NCBI RefSeq assembly: GCF_013044135.1 | Contig: NZ_JABEPP010000002.1 | Location: 124,001-188,000, forward strand | DNA from: Enterovirga aerilata | GTDB taxonomy: Bacteria; Pseudomonadota; Alphaproteobacteria; Rhizobiales; Beijerinckiaceae | Length of the DNA: 64,000 nt | Direction of reading: 5' to 3' | Shown here: positions 40,743 through 47,959 of the stretch, piece by piece | How the letters are laid out: the number at the start of each line of letters is the position of its first letter | Numbering within the stretch: position 1 is the stretch's first letter | Notes under the pieces: generated by a model | What the model was told of the DNA's origin: nothing | Databases searched by the model: none | The model's input: only the letters and a program-made list of their open reading frames with translations | Made by a program: the position numbers and the translations under genes

Positions 40743-41354
40743 ATGATCATCTCGCTGCGCTTCATCGCGCCGGGCCTTGCCGCAACGCTCCTCGCCGGTT
40801 CGGCTCTCGCCCAGGCTGGGGGAGAAGGCGCCCCCGAGTTCCTGACGGAGGCGCCCAACACCTTCGGCGTGAGCAAGGCGAAGGGGGCGGCCGTGATCGG
40901 GCAGGACCATACGCGGCTCGGCGAGGTGGCGGATCTCCTGATCGACCGAGAGGGCAGGGTTCAGGCCGTGGTGATCGGGGTCGGAGGGGTGCTCGGCTTC
41001 GGCGAACGGCACGTCGCCGTGCCCTACGGCCAGGTGCTCTGGAATACGGGCGACGTGACCCGGGCATCCGACCTCGGCGCGAGCACCGCCCCGACGAAGG
41101 AGACGGGCCCGGACTCGACCCCGCCGAAAGTGCTGGACCGCATGCCGGGCGCCCAGATCAGCAACGAGGTGCTCAGATCGACGGCCGATCAGAGTTCGGG
41201 TGCGGTGAACCCCGCCACCGGTCCCGTCGCAGCTCCGGAGCAGGGCGGGCGCGCCACGGCGCTTCTGGTCCCGGCCGGCGGATCGATCAGACACGCCGAG
41301 ATCCGCGCCACGGAAGCCGAGATCCGGGGTGCGCCCGAGTTCAAGTTGAGGTGA
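40743..41354 (+). CDS. PRC-barrel domain protein, secreted
   Basis: A 203-residue protein with a signal peptide (LRFIAPGLAATLLAGSALAQA). A PRC-barrel core spans about residues 42-105 (AAVIGQDHTRLGEVADLLIDREGRVQAVVIGVGG in key positions GQDHTRLGEV and DREGRVQAVV). The remainder is Pro/Thr-rich and probably flexible. PRC barrels in periplasmic proteins of Hyphomicrobiales are common and of uncertain function; RNA or ligand binding is known only for cytosolic members. It lies 61 bases after tpiA and ends 6 bases before the convergent CoA-binding gene. Confidence 0.82.
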   Translation: MIISLRFIAPGLAATLLAGSALAQAGGEGAPEFLTEAPNTFGVSKAKGAAVIGQDHTRLGEVADLLIDREGRVQAVVIGVGGVLGFGERHVAVPYGQVLWNTGDVTRASDLGASTAPTKETGPDSTPPKVLDRMPGAQISNEVLRSTADQSSGAVNPATGPVAAPEQGGRATALLVPAGGSIRHAEIRATEAEIRGAPEFKLR

Positions 41355-41360
41355 GGCAGG

Positions 41361-41912
41361 TCAGAGCTTGCGGTCGATCGTGAGCTTCTGAAAGCCCTTG
41401 CCGGAGAGGGCAGGGCGCTTGGCGGAGAGCACGCGGGAATTGATCCCCTGCCAGCCGATCTCGCCCGACAGCCGGCCATACTCGATCTTGGGGCAGCGGT
41501 TCATGACCACCTGGACGCCCTTCGCTTCGGCGCGTGCGGCGGCCTCGTCGTCGCGCACCGAGAGCTGCATCCAGATCACCTTGGGCAGCGGGTCGAGCGC
41601 AAGGGCCTCGTCCGTGACGCCGCCGGCCTCGGCGGAGCTGCGGAAGATCTCGACCATGTCGAGCGGCCGCCCGATCTCGGACAGCCTCGCATAGGCCCTC
41701 ACGCCCAACATGTCCTGGCCGGCAAGGCGCGGGTTGACGGGAATGACCTCGAAGCCGCGTTCGAGCAGGTACTTGAAGACGATGTAGCTCGGTCGTGCCG
41801 GGTTGTTGCTCGCGCCGACGATCGCGATCGACTTCACCGATTGCAGGATCGCGCGGATGGTCGCGTCCGGATAGCTGTCGTGCCGGGAGGCGACGGGCAG
41901 AGCGTCGGACAT
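41361..41912 (-). CDS. CoA-binding protein (YccU/CoA_binding_2 family)
   Basis: A 183-residue Rossmann-fold protein of the family represented by E. coli YccU. AIVGASNNPARPSYIVFKYLLERGFEVIPVNP is the first nucleotide-binding motif (key residues GASxxPxRPS), followed by VDMVEIFR-like (LDMVEIFRSS) and VIWMQLSVRDDEAA. The conserved CPKIEYGRL near the C-terminus is typical. It binds CoA; catalytic activity is not known. ATG at 41912 lies one base after the stop of the enoyl-CoA hydratase gene, so translation is coupled and the two may share a lipid or acyl-CoA role. Confidence 0.87.
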   Translation of the reverse strand: MSDALPVASRHDSYPDATIRAILQSVKSIAIVGASNNPARPSYIVFKYLLERGFEVIPVNPRLAGQDMLGVRAYARLSEIGRPLDMVEIFRSSAEAGGVTDEALALDPLPKVIWMQLSVRDDEAAARAEAKGVQVVMNRCPKIEYGRLSGEIGWQGINSRVLSAKRPALSGKGFQKLTIDRKL

Positions 41913-41913
41913 C

Positions 41914-42726
41914 TCAGGCTCCGACCCAGACAGGCTGGCGCTTCTCGACAAAGGCGCCGATACCCTCCTCGGCATCGCGCGCCAGCATGTTCTCGACCAT
42001 CACGTGAGAGGCGTGCGCATAGGCCTCGTCCAGGTTCATCTCGCTCTGTTCGTAGAAGGCGCGCTTGCCGATCCGGACCGTATGGGCTGACTTCGACGCG
42101 ATGATCTCGGCCATCCGGAGCGCTTCGTCCAGGGCGGCACCTGCGGGCGCGACCCGGTTCACGAGGCCCATCCTGGCCGCGGCCTCCGCCCCGACCATCT
42201 CGCCGAGCAGCAGCATCTCCATGGCGTGTTTCGGGGCGAGGTTGCGCGAGAGCGCGACCATCGGGGTCGAGCAGAAGAGCCCGATATGCACGCCCGGCGT
42301 CGAGAAGCGCGCCTCGGCGCCCGCGACGGCGAGGTCGCAGCTCGCGACGAGCTGGCAGCCGGCCGCCGTGGCGATTCCCTCGACCGCTGCGATCACCGGC
42401 TGCGGCAGGCGCACGATGCGCTTCATCATGGCCGAGCAGCGCTCGAGGATGTCGGCGAAATAGGCACGGCCGCGATCCGGGTCGGCCCGGCGCGCCGTCA
42501 TCTCCTTCAGATCATGCCCGGCCGAGAAGACCGGCCCGTTTGCGGCGAGGAGCACGACCTTCACGTCGCGGTCCTGCGCGATCGCGTCGAGCTCGGCCGT
42601 GAGCGCTCCGATCAAACCCTCCGACAGCGCGTTGCGGGCCTGGGGCCGATCGAGGGTCAGGATCGCGATGCCGCCGCGATCGGCCCGCCTGAGCGGCGAG
42701 GATGCAAGCATTGCCTGCGCGTTCAT
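41914..42726 (-). CDS. enoyl-CoA hydratase/isomerase family protein (ECHDC3-like)
   Basis: A 270-residue crotonase-fold protein. The oxyanion-hole segments are present: FSAGHDLKEM (about residues 66-75) and IATAAGCQLVASCDLA (about 118-133). The stretch FSTPGVHIGLFCSTPMVALSR is characteristic of the ECHDC3-like branch, whose members lack the typical hydratase glutamate and have no assigned substrate. A start at ATG 42726 is preferred to the TTG one codon earlier. It is followed after one base by the CoA-binding protein and is divergent from the thioesterase. Confidence 0.88.
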   Translation of the reverse strand: MNAQAMLASSPLRRADRGGIAILTLDRPQARNALSEGLIGALTAELDAIAQDRDVKVVLLAANGPVFSAGHDLKEMTARRADPDRGRAYFADILERCSAMMKRIVRLPQPVIAAVEGIATAAGCQLVASCDLAVAGAEARFSTPGVHIGLFCSTPMVALSRNLAPKHAMEMLLLGEMVGAEAAARMGLVNRVAPAGAALDEALRMAEIIASKSAHTVRIGKRAFYEQSEMNLDEAYAHASHVMVENMLARDAEEGIGAFVEKRQPVWVGA

Positions 42727-42822
42727 CAACGTCCTGTCCCAGGGTTCAGCCTCTGGGAGCTATTGTCGGGCGCCCGAAGCCATGCTGCAAGCGCCGGACA
42801 CGAGTATGCGAGCAGGGGCGCC

Positions 42823-43251
42823 ATGCAGCCGGTGATGAGCGTGGAGGACGTGGAGGCGTTTCTCGACCGGGAATTCCCGCAGATCCACCTCGACGGCCGC
42901 ATCTTCGCCGTCGAGGCGGTCGGACCGGGTTCCGCACGCATGCGCATGAAGGCCGGCGCGCGACATGTCCGGCCCGGCGGGACCGTATCCGGCCCGGCCA
43001 TGATGACGCTGTGCGACCTCGCGCTCTACGTCGCGATCCTGGCGCAGATCGGCCCCGTCGGCCTCGCCGTGACGACCAACCTGAATTTCAACTTCCTGCG
43101 GAAGCCAGAGCCGGGCGACCTCGTCGCCGAATGCCGGCTGCTGAAGCTCGGCGCCCGCCTCGCCGTGGGCGAGGTCAGCCTGTTCAGCGAGGGCAGGGAC
43201 GATCCCGTCTGCCATGCCACCGGGACCTATTCGATCCCGCCGAGAAAATAA
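42823..43251 (+). CDS. PaaI-type hot-dog thioesterase
   Basis: A 142-residue hotdog-fold protein: ARHVRPGGTVSGPAMMTLCDLALYVAILA holds the central helix with the catalytic Asp (LCDLALY) and GGTVSG loop, and LNFNFLRKPEPGDLVAEC the typical following strands. Such enzymes hydrolyse acyl-CoA or aryl-CoA esters; the substrate is unknown. A GTG/ATG choice exists four codons downstream (42835); 42823 has AGGGGC upstream. It is divergent from the enoyl-CoA hydratase-like gene and lies upstream of rplM with an AT-rich gap. Confidence 0.85.
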   Translation: MQPVMSVEDVEAFLDREFPQIHLDGRIFAVEAVGPGSARMRMKAGARHVRPGGTVSGPAMMTLCDLALYVAILAQIGPVGLAVTTNLNFNFLRKPEPGDLVAECRLLKLGARLAVGEVSLFSEGRDDPVCHATGTYSIPPRK

Positions 43252-43327
43252 CGGTATCATAATACCACTAACTCCCAACATATTGAGATTGTTGAGAATC
43301 GCCTCGCTCCCGACTTTCACATTTTTC

Positions 43328-43356
43328 TTGACGTGCGGCACGCGGCTCCCTAGATC
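43328..43356 (+). promoter_or_regulatory. promoter of rplM-rpsI
   Basis: TTGACG (43328-43333), 17 bases, TAGATC (43351-43356), in an AT-richer gap of 173 bases; the start would be near 43363, 62 bases before rplM. A GGTAT-CATA-ATACC inverted repeat at 43253-43266 lies further upstream. Confidence 0.7.
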
Positions 43357-43424
43357 GACAGCACTCGCCGTCGCGCCTTGCGGCGGCTTTGCTTTTCGGC
43401 GGCCCGGCCGCCTCGGAAGAACCC

Positions 43425-43886
43425 ATGAAGACGTTTTCCCTGAAGCCGGCCGAGGTCGACAAGAAGTGGGTCGTCATCGACGCCCAGGGCCTCGTCGTCG
43501 GCCGCCTTGCCTCGATCGTCGCGATGCGGCTGCGCGGCAAGCACAAGCCGAACTACACCCCGCATGTCGATTGCGGCGACAACGTCGTCGTCATCAACGC
43601 CGACAAGGTGGTGTTCACCGGCCGCAAGCGTGAGCAGAAGGTCTATTACCATCACACCGGCTATATCGGCGGGATCAAGGAGCGCTCGGCGAAGGCCATC
43701 CTCGACGGACGTTTCCCCGAGCGCGTGGTGGAGAAGGCCGTCGAGCGCATGCTGCCGCGCGGCCCGCTCTTCCGGAAGATCCTCGGCAATCTGCGCGTCT
43801 ACAAGGGCGCCGAACACCCTCACGCCGCCCAGCAGCCTGAGACGCTGGATGTCGGCGCCCTCAACAGCAAGAACGTGAGAGCCTGA
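43425..43886 (+). CDS. rplM: 50S ribosomal protein L13 (uL13)
   Basis: A 153-residue large-subunit ribosomal protein. The sequence [18 protein letters not shown] and the L13 signature [35 protein letters not shown] (key residues MLPRGPL and HPHAAQQP) are canonical. ATG at 43425, two bases-apart coupling with rpsI downstream (stop 43886, next ATG 43889). Transcribed from the promoter at 43328. Confidence 0.98.
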   Translation: MKTFSLKPAEVDKKWVVIDAQGLVVGRLASIVAMRLRGKHKPNYTPHVDCGDNVVVINADKVVFTGRKREQKVYYHHTGYIGGIKERSAKAILDGRFPERVVEKAVERMLPRGPLFRKILGNLRVYKGAEHPHAAQQPETLDVGALNSKNVRA

Positions 43887-43888
43887 TC

Positions 43889-44365
43889 ATGGCGGTCCTC
43901 CAGTCCCTCGCCGATCTCGGCCAGACCACCCAGGCGGTCCAGCCCGAGGCGCCCCGCTACGAGAAGAAGGTCGATGCCCAGGGCCGCGCCTACGCGACAG
44001 GCAAGCGCAAGGACGCCGTCGCGCGCGTCTGGGTGAAGCCCGGTTCGGGCCAGATCACGGTCAACGACCGGCCGGTCGAGGTCTATTTCGCCCGCCCGGT
44101 GCTGCAGATGATCATCCAGCAGCCGCTGCAGCTGGTGAACCGCGCCACTCAATACGACGTCGTCGTGTCGGTGGCCGGCGGCGGGCTCTCGGGTCAGGCC
44201 GGCGCCGTGCGCCACGGCCTCGCCAAGGCGCTGACCCATTACGAGCCGGAGCTCCGTCCGCCGCTGAAGCGCGAGGGCTTCCTCACCCGCGACCCGCGCG
44301 TGGTCGAGCGCAAGAAGTACGGAAAGAAGAAGGCGCGCCGGAGCTTCCAGTTCTCCAAGCGCTGA
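43889..44365 (+). CDS. rpsI: 30S ribosomal protein S9 (uS9)
   Basis: A 158-residue small-subunit protein whose C-terminal tail contacts the P-site tRNA. Typical S9 motifs: [37 protein letters not shown] and the basic C-terminus [25 protein letters not shown] (ending Ser-Lys-Arg). The N-terminal 30 residues are the alphaproteobacterial extension. It ends the rplM-rpsI operon, before a strong terminator. Confidence 0.98.
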   Translation: MAVLQSLADLGQTTQAVQPEAPRYEKKVDAQGRAYATGKRKDAVARVWVKPGSGQITVNDRPVEVYFARPVLQMIIQQPLQLVNRATQYDVVVSVAGGGLSGQAGAVRHGLAKALTHYEPELRPPLKREGFLTRDPRVVERKKYGKKKARRSFQFSKR

Positions 44366-44389
44366 TCGGCCAGACCGGATCGGAACATG

Positions 44390-44415
44390 GAAAGGGCGCC
44401 GCGCGGCGCCCTTTC
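44390..44415. terminator. bidirectional terminator after rpsI
   Basis: An 11-bp perfect stem, GAAAGGGCGCC with GGCGCCCTTTC, loop GCGC. Flanking AAA/TTT on both sides allows use by rpsI (forward) and the DUF29 gene that ends at 44421 (reverse). Confidence 0.82.
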
Positions 44416-44420
44416 TCGTT

Positions 44421-44906
44421 TCAGCGGTCGCCCCCGGGGGTGGGGAACCATCTTTCGAGAACCTCCGCCTCCGAGAAGCGGGTCGTCCTGATCTTCTCGG
44501 CCCCCGCGCGCGTGATCTCGCCGCGATGGAGCAGCTCCTCGGCGACGAGGTCGGCCATGCCCGGCAATGCATTCTCCAGGATGACCGGTATTTCGCGGCG
44601 CAGCGATCGGTTGTCGTCCAGGAGAAGCTGGATGGCGCGGCGCTCGCGCGAGATCGTGCTCCGCCAGCCTTCGCGAGGATCGACGGACGGCGAATAGGCG
44701 AGCTTCAGGAGGTGCTCGATGATCGTATCGAGCCGCGAGCGCAGCTCCCTGCGCTGCGACTTGCCCAAGCTCTCGATCTCCTCGGCGACGTTCTCCCAGT
44801 CGATCGGCAGGTTCACGCGCGCACCGGCGGCCGCGCGCAGGGCCTGGGCCTGGCTCTCGGCCCAGCGGATGAAATCGGTCTCGTAGAGGTCGAGAGCCTC
44901 GCCCAT
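44421..44906 (-). CDS. DUF29 family protein (second copy)
   Basis: A 161-residue protein: YETDFIRWAESQAQALR, then LPIDWENVAEEIESLGKSQRRELRSRL and LLKLAYSPSVDPREGWRSTI. This is the common DUF29 layout with more typical motifs than the copy at 9306-9809, with which it shares the L(P)xxLD...EEIE pattern. Biochemical function is unknown. It lies convergent with rpsI, sharing its terminator, and is a single gene here. Confidence 0.85.
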   Translation of the reverse strand: MGEALDLYETDFIRWAESQAQALRAAAGARVNLPIDWENVAEEIESLGKSQRRELRSRLDTIIEHLLKLAYSPSVDPREGWRSTISRERRAIQLLLDDNRSLRREIPVILENALPGMADLVAEELLHRGEITRAGAEKIRTTRFSEAEVLERWFPTPGGDR

Positions 44907-45271
44907 GAGGTGAGGATGGCAGTCGCCCGCAGGCCTGACAAGGAGATCAGGCGAGGGCCTTCGCGACTTCCGCCTCGCTCATCTTCGAGCGTCCGCTGAT
45001 GTTCTTGGCCCGCGCCTTCCGCATCGGCTCGGCTTTGGTGGTTCCGGCATTCCGGTCAGGAGCCCGTGATTGACACCTCCGGGGCGCGCCCGCATATGTG
45101 CGGCATGTCGACCCGAGCCGCCCTTCGACGACGCCGCGCCTGAGAGCGCCGCATCGCGGCTCGTCCGGCCGTCTCGGCTGGCCACCTTTCCGTCCCGGAA
45201 CCGGGACGGCTCCTTGCAACTGACATTCCGGATGGGCGAGCGCCGCCCGCCGCTCCGCACGGAGATTTGCG
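44907..45271. other. 365-base gap before argC
   Basis: It holds only a possible 25-codon reverse frame (listed separately) and GC-rich sequence. The argC promoter should be here, but no good -35/-10 pair stands out. GGAG precedes the argC ATG. Confidence 0.4.
44947..45024 (-). CDS. possible 25-residue basic peptide, weak evidence
   Basis: A short frame beginning MRKARAKNISGRSKMSEAEV and ending KALA. The RSKMSEAE composition looks protein-like, but there is no ribosome site before the ATG, and the frame stays open upstream without a start codon of better quality. It could be the tail of a longer, degraded gene. Confidence 0.22.
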   Translation of the reverse strand: MRKARAKNISGRSKMSEAEVAKALA

Positions 45272-46213
45272 ATGAAGTCGGTCTTTATCGATGGCGAAGC
45301 CGGCACGACCGGCCTTGGCATCCGCGAGCGGCTGGAGGGTCGCTCCGACCTCGTCATCCGCAGCATCGATCCGGAGCGGCGCAAGGATCCGGCCGCACGC
45401 AAGGCCATGATGGCCGAGGTGGACCTCGTGATCCTCTGCCTTCCGGACGCCGCGGCCCGGGAGGCGGTGGCTCTGGCGGAGGAACTCGGAGCGAATGCGC
45501 CCCGCATCCTCGATGCCAGCACGGCTCACCGGACGGAAGCCGGCTGGACCTACGGCTTCGCCGAGATGGCGAAGGGGCAGGCCGACGCGATCGCCTCCGC
45601 CCGGAAGGTCTCGAACCCTGGCTGCTACTCGACGGGCGTGATCGCGCTCATCCGCCCGCTCGTCGATGCCGGGCTGATCCCGGCGGACCATCCGCTCTCG
45701 ATCAATGCGGTGTCGGGCTATTCCGGCGGCGGGCGCCAGATGATCGAGAGCTTCGAGACCGGCAAGGCATCCTCATTCGAGCTCTATGGGCTCGGCTTCG
45801 CACACAAGCATCTGCCGGAGATCGAGACCTATGGACGGCTCGCGGCCCGGCCGATCTTCATTCCTTCGGTTGGGAACTATCGGCAGGGCATGCTGGTCTC
45901 GGTGCCGCTCCACCTTGGGGCTCTGCCTGCCCGGCCGGGCTTGCGCGATCTCGAGGCGGCGCTGCGGAACCATTACCCGGCCGAGGGCCAGGTGAAGGTC
46001 GTCCAGTCGTCTCCGGACGACCGGCTCGAGCCCGAGGCGCTGAACGGCACGGATCTGATGGAGCTGCGGGTCTATGGCCGGGAGGATGTCGGCCAGGCGC
46101 TGCTCGTGGCGCGGCTGGACAATCTCGGCAAGGGCGCGTCCGGCGCGGCCGTCCAGAATGCCGAGCTGATGCTGGGCCTCGCGAGCGAGGCGGCCACGCG
46201 CGCGGCGGCCTGA
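45272..46213 (+). CDS. argC: N-acetyl-gamma-glutamyl-phosphate reductase
   Basis: A 313-residue type-2 ArgC that reduces N-acetyl-glutamyl phosphate with NADPH in arginine synthesis. The nucleotide motif is IDGEAGTTGLGIRERL (about residues 6-21); the catalytic cysteine is Cys118 in SNPGCYSTG; the conserved VSGYSGGGRQMIE and GFAHKHLPEIE segments follow. Length fits the short type-2 family. The order rplM-rpsI-argC is typical of Hyphomicrobiales, here interrupted by DUF29 on the other strand. Confidence 0.96.
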   Translation: MKSVFIDGEAGTTGLGIRERLEGRSDLVIRSIDPERRKDPAARKAMMAEVDLVILCLPDAAAREAVALAEELGANAPRILDASTAHRTEAGWTYGFAEMAKGQADAIASARKVSNPGCYSTGVIALIRPLVDAGLIPADHPLSINAVSGYSGGGRQMIESFETGKASSFELYGLGFAHKHLPEIETYGRLAARPIFIPSVGNYRQGMLVSVPLHLGALPARPGLRDLEAALRNHYPAEGQVKVVQSSPDDRLEPEALNGTDLMELRVYGREDVGQALLVARLDNLGKGASGAAVQNAELMLGLASEAATRAAA

Positions 46214-46341
46214 CCCGCCGCCCCGATGCTATGCGTCGGCATGCCTTGCGGGAATGGTGTCGGACGCGCCAAAGTCTCGCGCCGGTCGGCGAAGCGTATC
46301 GCGACCTATAGGCGAGGGATGCTCTCAGGATTGATGGGAAC

Positions 46342-46416
46342 TGGCTCCGCGGGTAGGATTCGAACCTACGACCAGCCGGTTAACAGCCGGCTGCTCTACC
46401 ACTGAGCTACCGCGGA
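46342..46416 (-). tRNA. tRNA-Asn (anticodon GTT)
   Basis: 75 bases on the reverse strand with encoded CCA. Acceptor TCCGCGG pairs with CCGCGGA; anticodon arm GCCGG-CTGTTAA-CCGGC presents GTT; T-arm GTAGGTTCGAATCCTAC. A promoter-like TTGCGC...TATATG lies just upstream (46456-46430). Confidence 0.96.
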
Positions 46417-46429
46417 TCAGTGCGGCTGC

Positions 46430-46456
46430 CATATACAGCCGGAGCGGCGGGCGCAA
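46430..46456 (-). promoter_or_regulatory. candidate promoter of tRNA-Asn
   Basis: Reverse strand TTGCGC (46456-46451), 15 bases, TATATG (46435-46430); the start would be about seven bases before the tRNA. Spacing is slightly short. Confidence 0.45.
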
Positions 46457-46527
46457 GCGGGTCGAGGCCGGGATCGGCGCATCTGCGACCATTGTGTTGC
46501 CGCCCCCAGCCGACCTGCCGATCCCGG

Positions 46528-46555
46528 TTGCTCTTTTCCCCAATGGCGATATATC
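46528..46555 (+). promoter_or_regulatory. promoter of tRNA-Cys
   Basis: TTGCTC (46528-46533), 16 bases, TATATC (46550-46555); the predicted start is about eight bases before the mature tRNA-Cys 5' end. Confidence 0.6.
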
Positions 46556-46570
46556 GGCTGCCTCTCCGGC

Positions 46571-46644
46571 GGCCTCGTGGCGGAGTGGTTACGCAGAGGA
46601 CTGCAAATCCTTGCACCCCGGTTCGATTCCGGGCGAGGCCTCCA
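46571..46644 (+). tRNA. tRNA-Cys (anticodon GCA)
   Basis: 74 bases with encoded CCA. Acceptor GGCCTCG pairs with CGAGGCC; anticodon arm GAGGA-CTGCAAA-TCCTT presents GCA; T-arm CCCGGTTCGATTCCGGG. Only 154 bases separate it from the divergent tRNA-Asn. Confidence 0.96.
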
Positions 46645-46693
46645 AACCGGAATGAAGGCGCTGGCCCCGCGGAAGGCGCGAGGCGGGGCGCCC

Positions 46694-46936
46694 TCACATC
46701 GCCTTCCTGCTCTTCTTCGCCTTCCGCGCGGTTCTCGGGGCGGGGGTGGCGGCCTTGCGCTCGATCATGCGCTGCTCGACGACGTTTGGCTGCGTTCCCG
46801 GAACTCCGCCGCCGATCTGCCCGGGCGGGCCGACGCGGGCGGGACCGCCCGCGCTGGTGCCACTTGCTCTGCTCTGAGCCAGAACCGGCCCGGAGACGGC
46901 CGCGAGCACCGCCGCCGCAATGACCACTCTCTTCAT
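46694..46936 (-). CDS. small secreted, Gly/Pro-rich protein
   Basis: An 80-residue protein with a signal peptide (MKRVVIAAAVLAAVSGPVLA, cut after VLAQ). The mature part is Gly/Pro-rich, has no cysteine and ends in a basic tail (TARKAKKSRKAM). A GGGGGAGAG ribosome site precedes the ATG, which supports translation. I do not recognise the family; such small basic periplasmic proteins are common in Methylobacterium-like genomes. It ends 49 bases after tRNA-Cys, convergently. Confidence 0.68.
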   Translation of the reverse strand: MKRVVIAAAVLAAVSGPVLAQSRASGTSAGGPARVGPPGQIGGGVPGTQPNVVEQRMIERKAATPAPRTARKAKKSRKAM

Positions 46937-47120
46937 GCTTCTCTCCCCCAAGCCGGGACGGGCGGGCCTGCGCCGTCCTGCGGCCGTGGCGAGCCTAAGC
47001 GGAAAAGATCGCCGCGCGAAGCGGGTCAGCGCCTGCTCGCGATGCGGGCCAGCACTCGCCTTGCGTTTGCGGGCATGATCCCGGAGAACCCCGCCATCGA
47101 TCCGCCAGGAAGTGAACCGG

Positions 47121-47783
47121 ATGTTGGATTTCGCCCGCGCGCGCCGCAACATGGTCGACAACCAGCTGCGGACGTTCGACGTGACGGACCGCGCGGTCCT
47201 TGCCGCGATGGCCGAGATCCCGCGCGAGCGCTTCGTGCCCGAAAGCCAGGCAGCCTTCGCCTATCTCGACCGGAACGTGAACGTCGCCGAAGGCGGTGCC
47301 GAGCCGCGCTGGATGCTGCAGCCGATGGTGCTCGCCCGCATGGTGCAGGAGCTCGAGATCGAGCCCGGGGCGAGGGCGCTGGATGTCGCGACGGGGCACG
47401 GATATGCCGCGGCGCTGCTATCTACGCTCGGGGCGGAGGTTGTGGCGCTCGAATCGGACGAGGCGCTCGCGGCCGCCGCGCGCTCGGCACTCGCCGGGGC
47501 CGGCCGGCCGGCCGAGGTGGTGGTCGGGCCGCTCGCCAAGGGTCACCCGCCACGCGCGCCCTATGACGTGATCCTCGTCAACGGTGCGGTCGAGGAGCGG
47601 CCGGACGCGCTGCTCGCGCAACTCAAGGAAGGCGGGCGTCTCGCCTGCCTCGTGCGCGAGGGGGCCGCGGGACACGCCATGCTCTATGTGCGCGCCGGCA
47701 GCGGCTTCGGTCTACGCCGGCTGTTCGACGCCTCCGCTCCCGTTCTGCGCGAGTTCAGGGCAGAGCCGAGCTTTCAGTTCTAG
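47121..47783 (+). CDS. protein-L-isoaspartate O-methyltransferase family protein
   Basis: A 220-residue SAM-dependent methyltransferase of the PCMT family. It starts MLDFARARRNMVDNQLRTFDVTD, and has IPRERFVPESQAAFAYLD (substrate side) and the SAM motif I ALDVATGHGYAAALLSTLG. This subgroup upstream of tolC in alphaproteobacteria is divergent from true Pcm repair enzymes, so the target may differ from isoaspartyl residues. ATG 47121 is preferred; a GTG nine bases upstream is possible. It precedes tolC by 176 bases. Confidence 0.87.
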   Translation: MLDFARARRNMVDNQLRTFDVTDRAVLAAMAEIPRERFVPESQAAFAYLDRNVNVAEGGAEPRWMLQPMVLARMVQELEIEPGARALDVATGHGYAAALLSTLGAEVVALESDEALAAAARSALAGAGRPAEVVVGPLAKGHPPRAPYDVILVNGAVEERPDALLAQLKEGGRLACLVREGAAGHAMLYVRAGSGFGLRRLFDASAPVLREFRAEPSFQF

Positions 47784-47959
47784 GCCGTCCCGCCATTTCG
47801 GTCGCCGGTGTCGCTAATTTGCGGCACTGCATCGAGAAACGGCGTGCATTGCAGGCCGAGCCGTTTCCCCTTCGTCGGGCAAGCGCTACGAATAGCGGCG
47901 CGGCGAAACGCGATTCCGGCCGGCAAGGAGCCGCGTCGCGCCGGCGGAACGGGCAAGGC

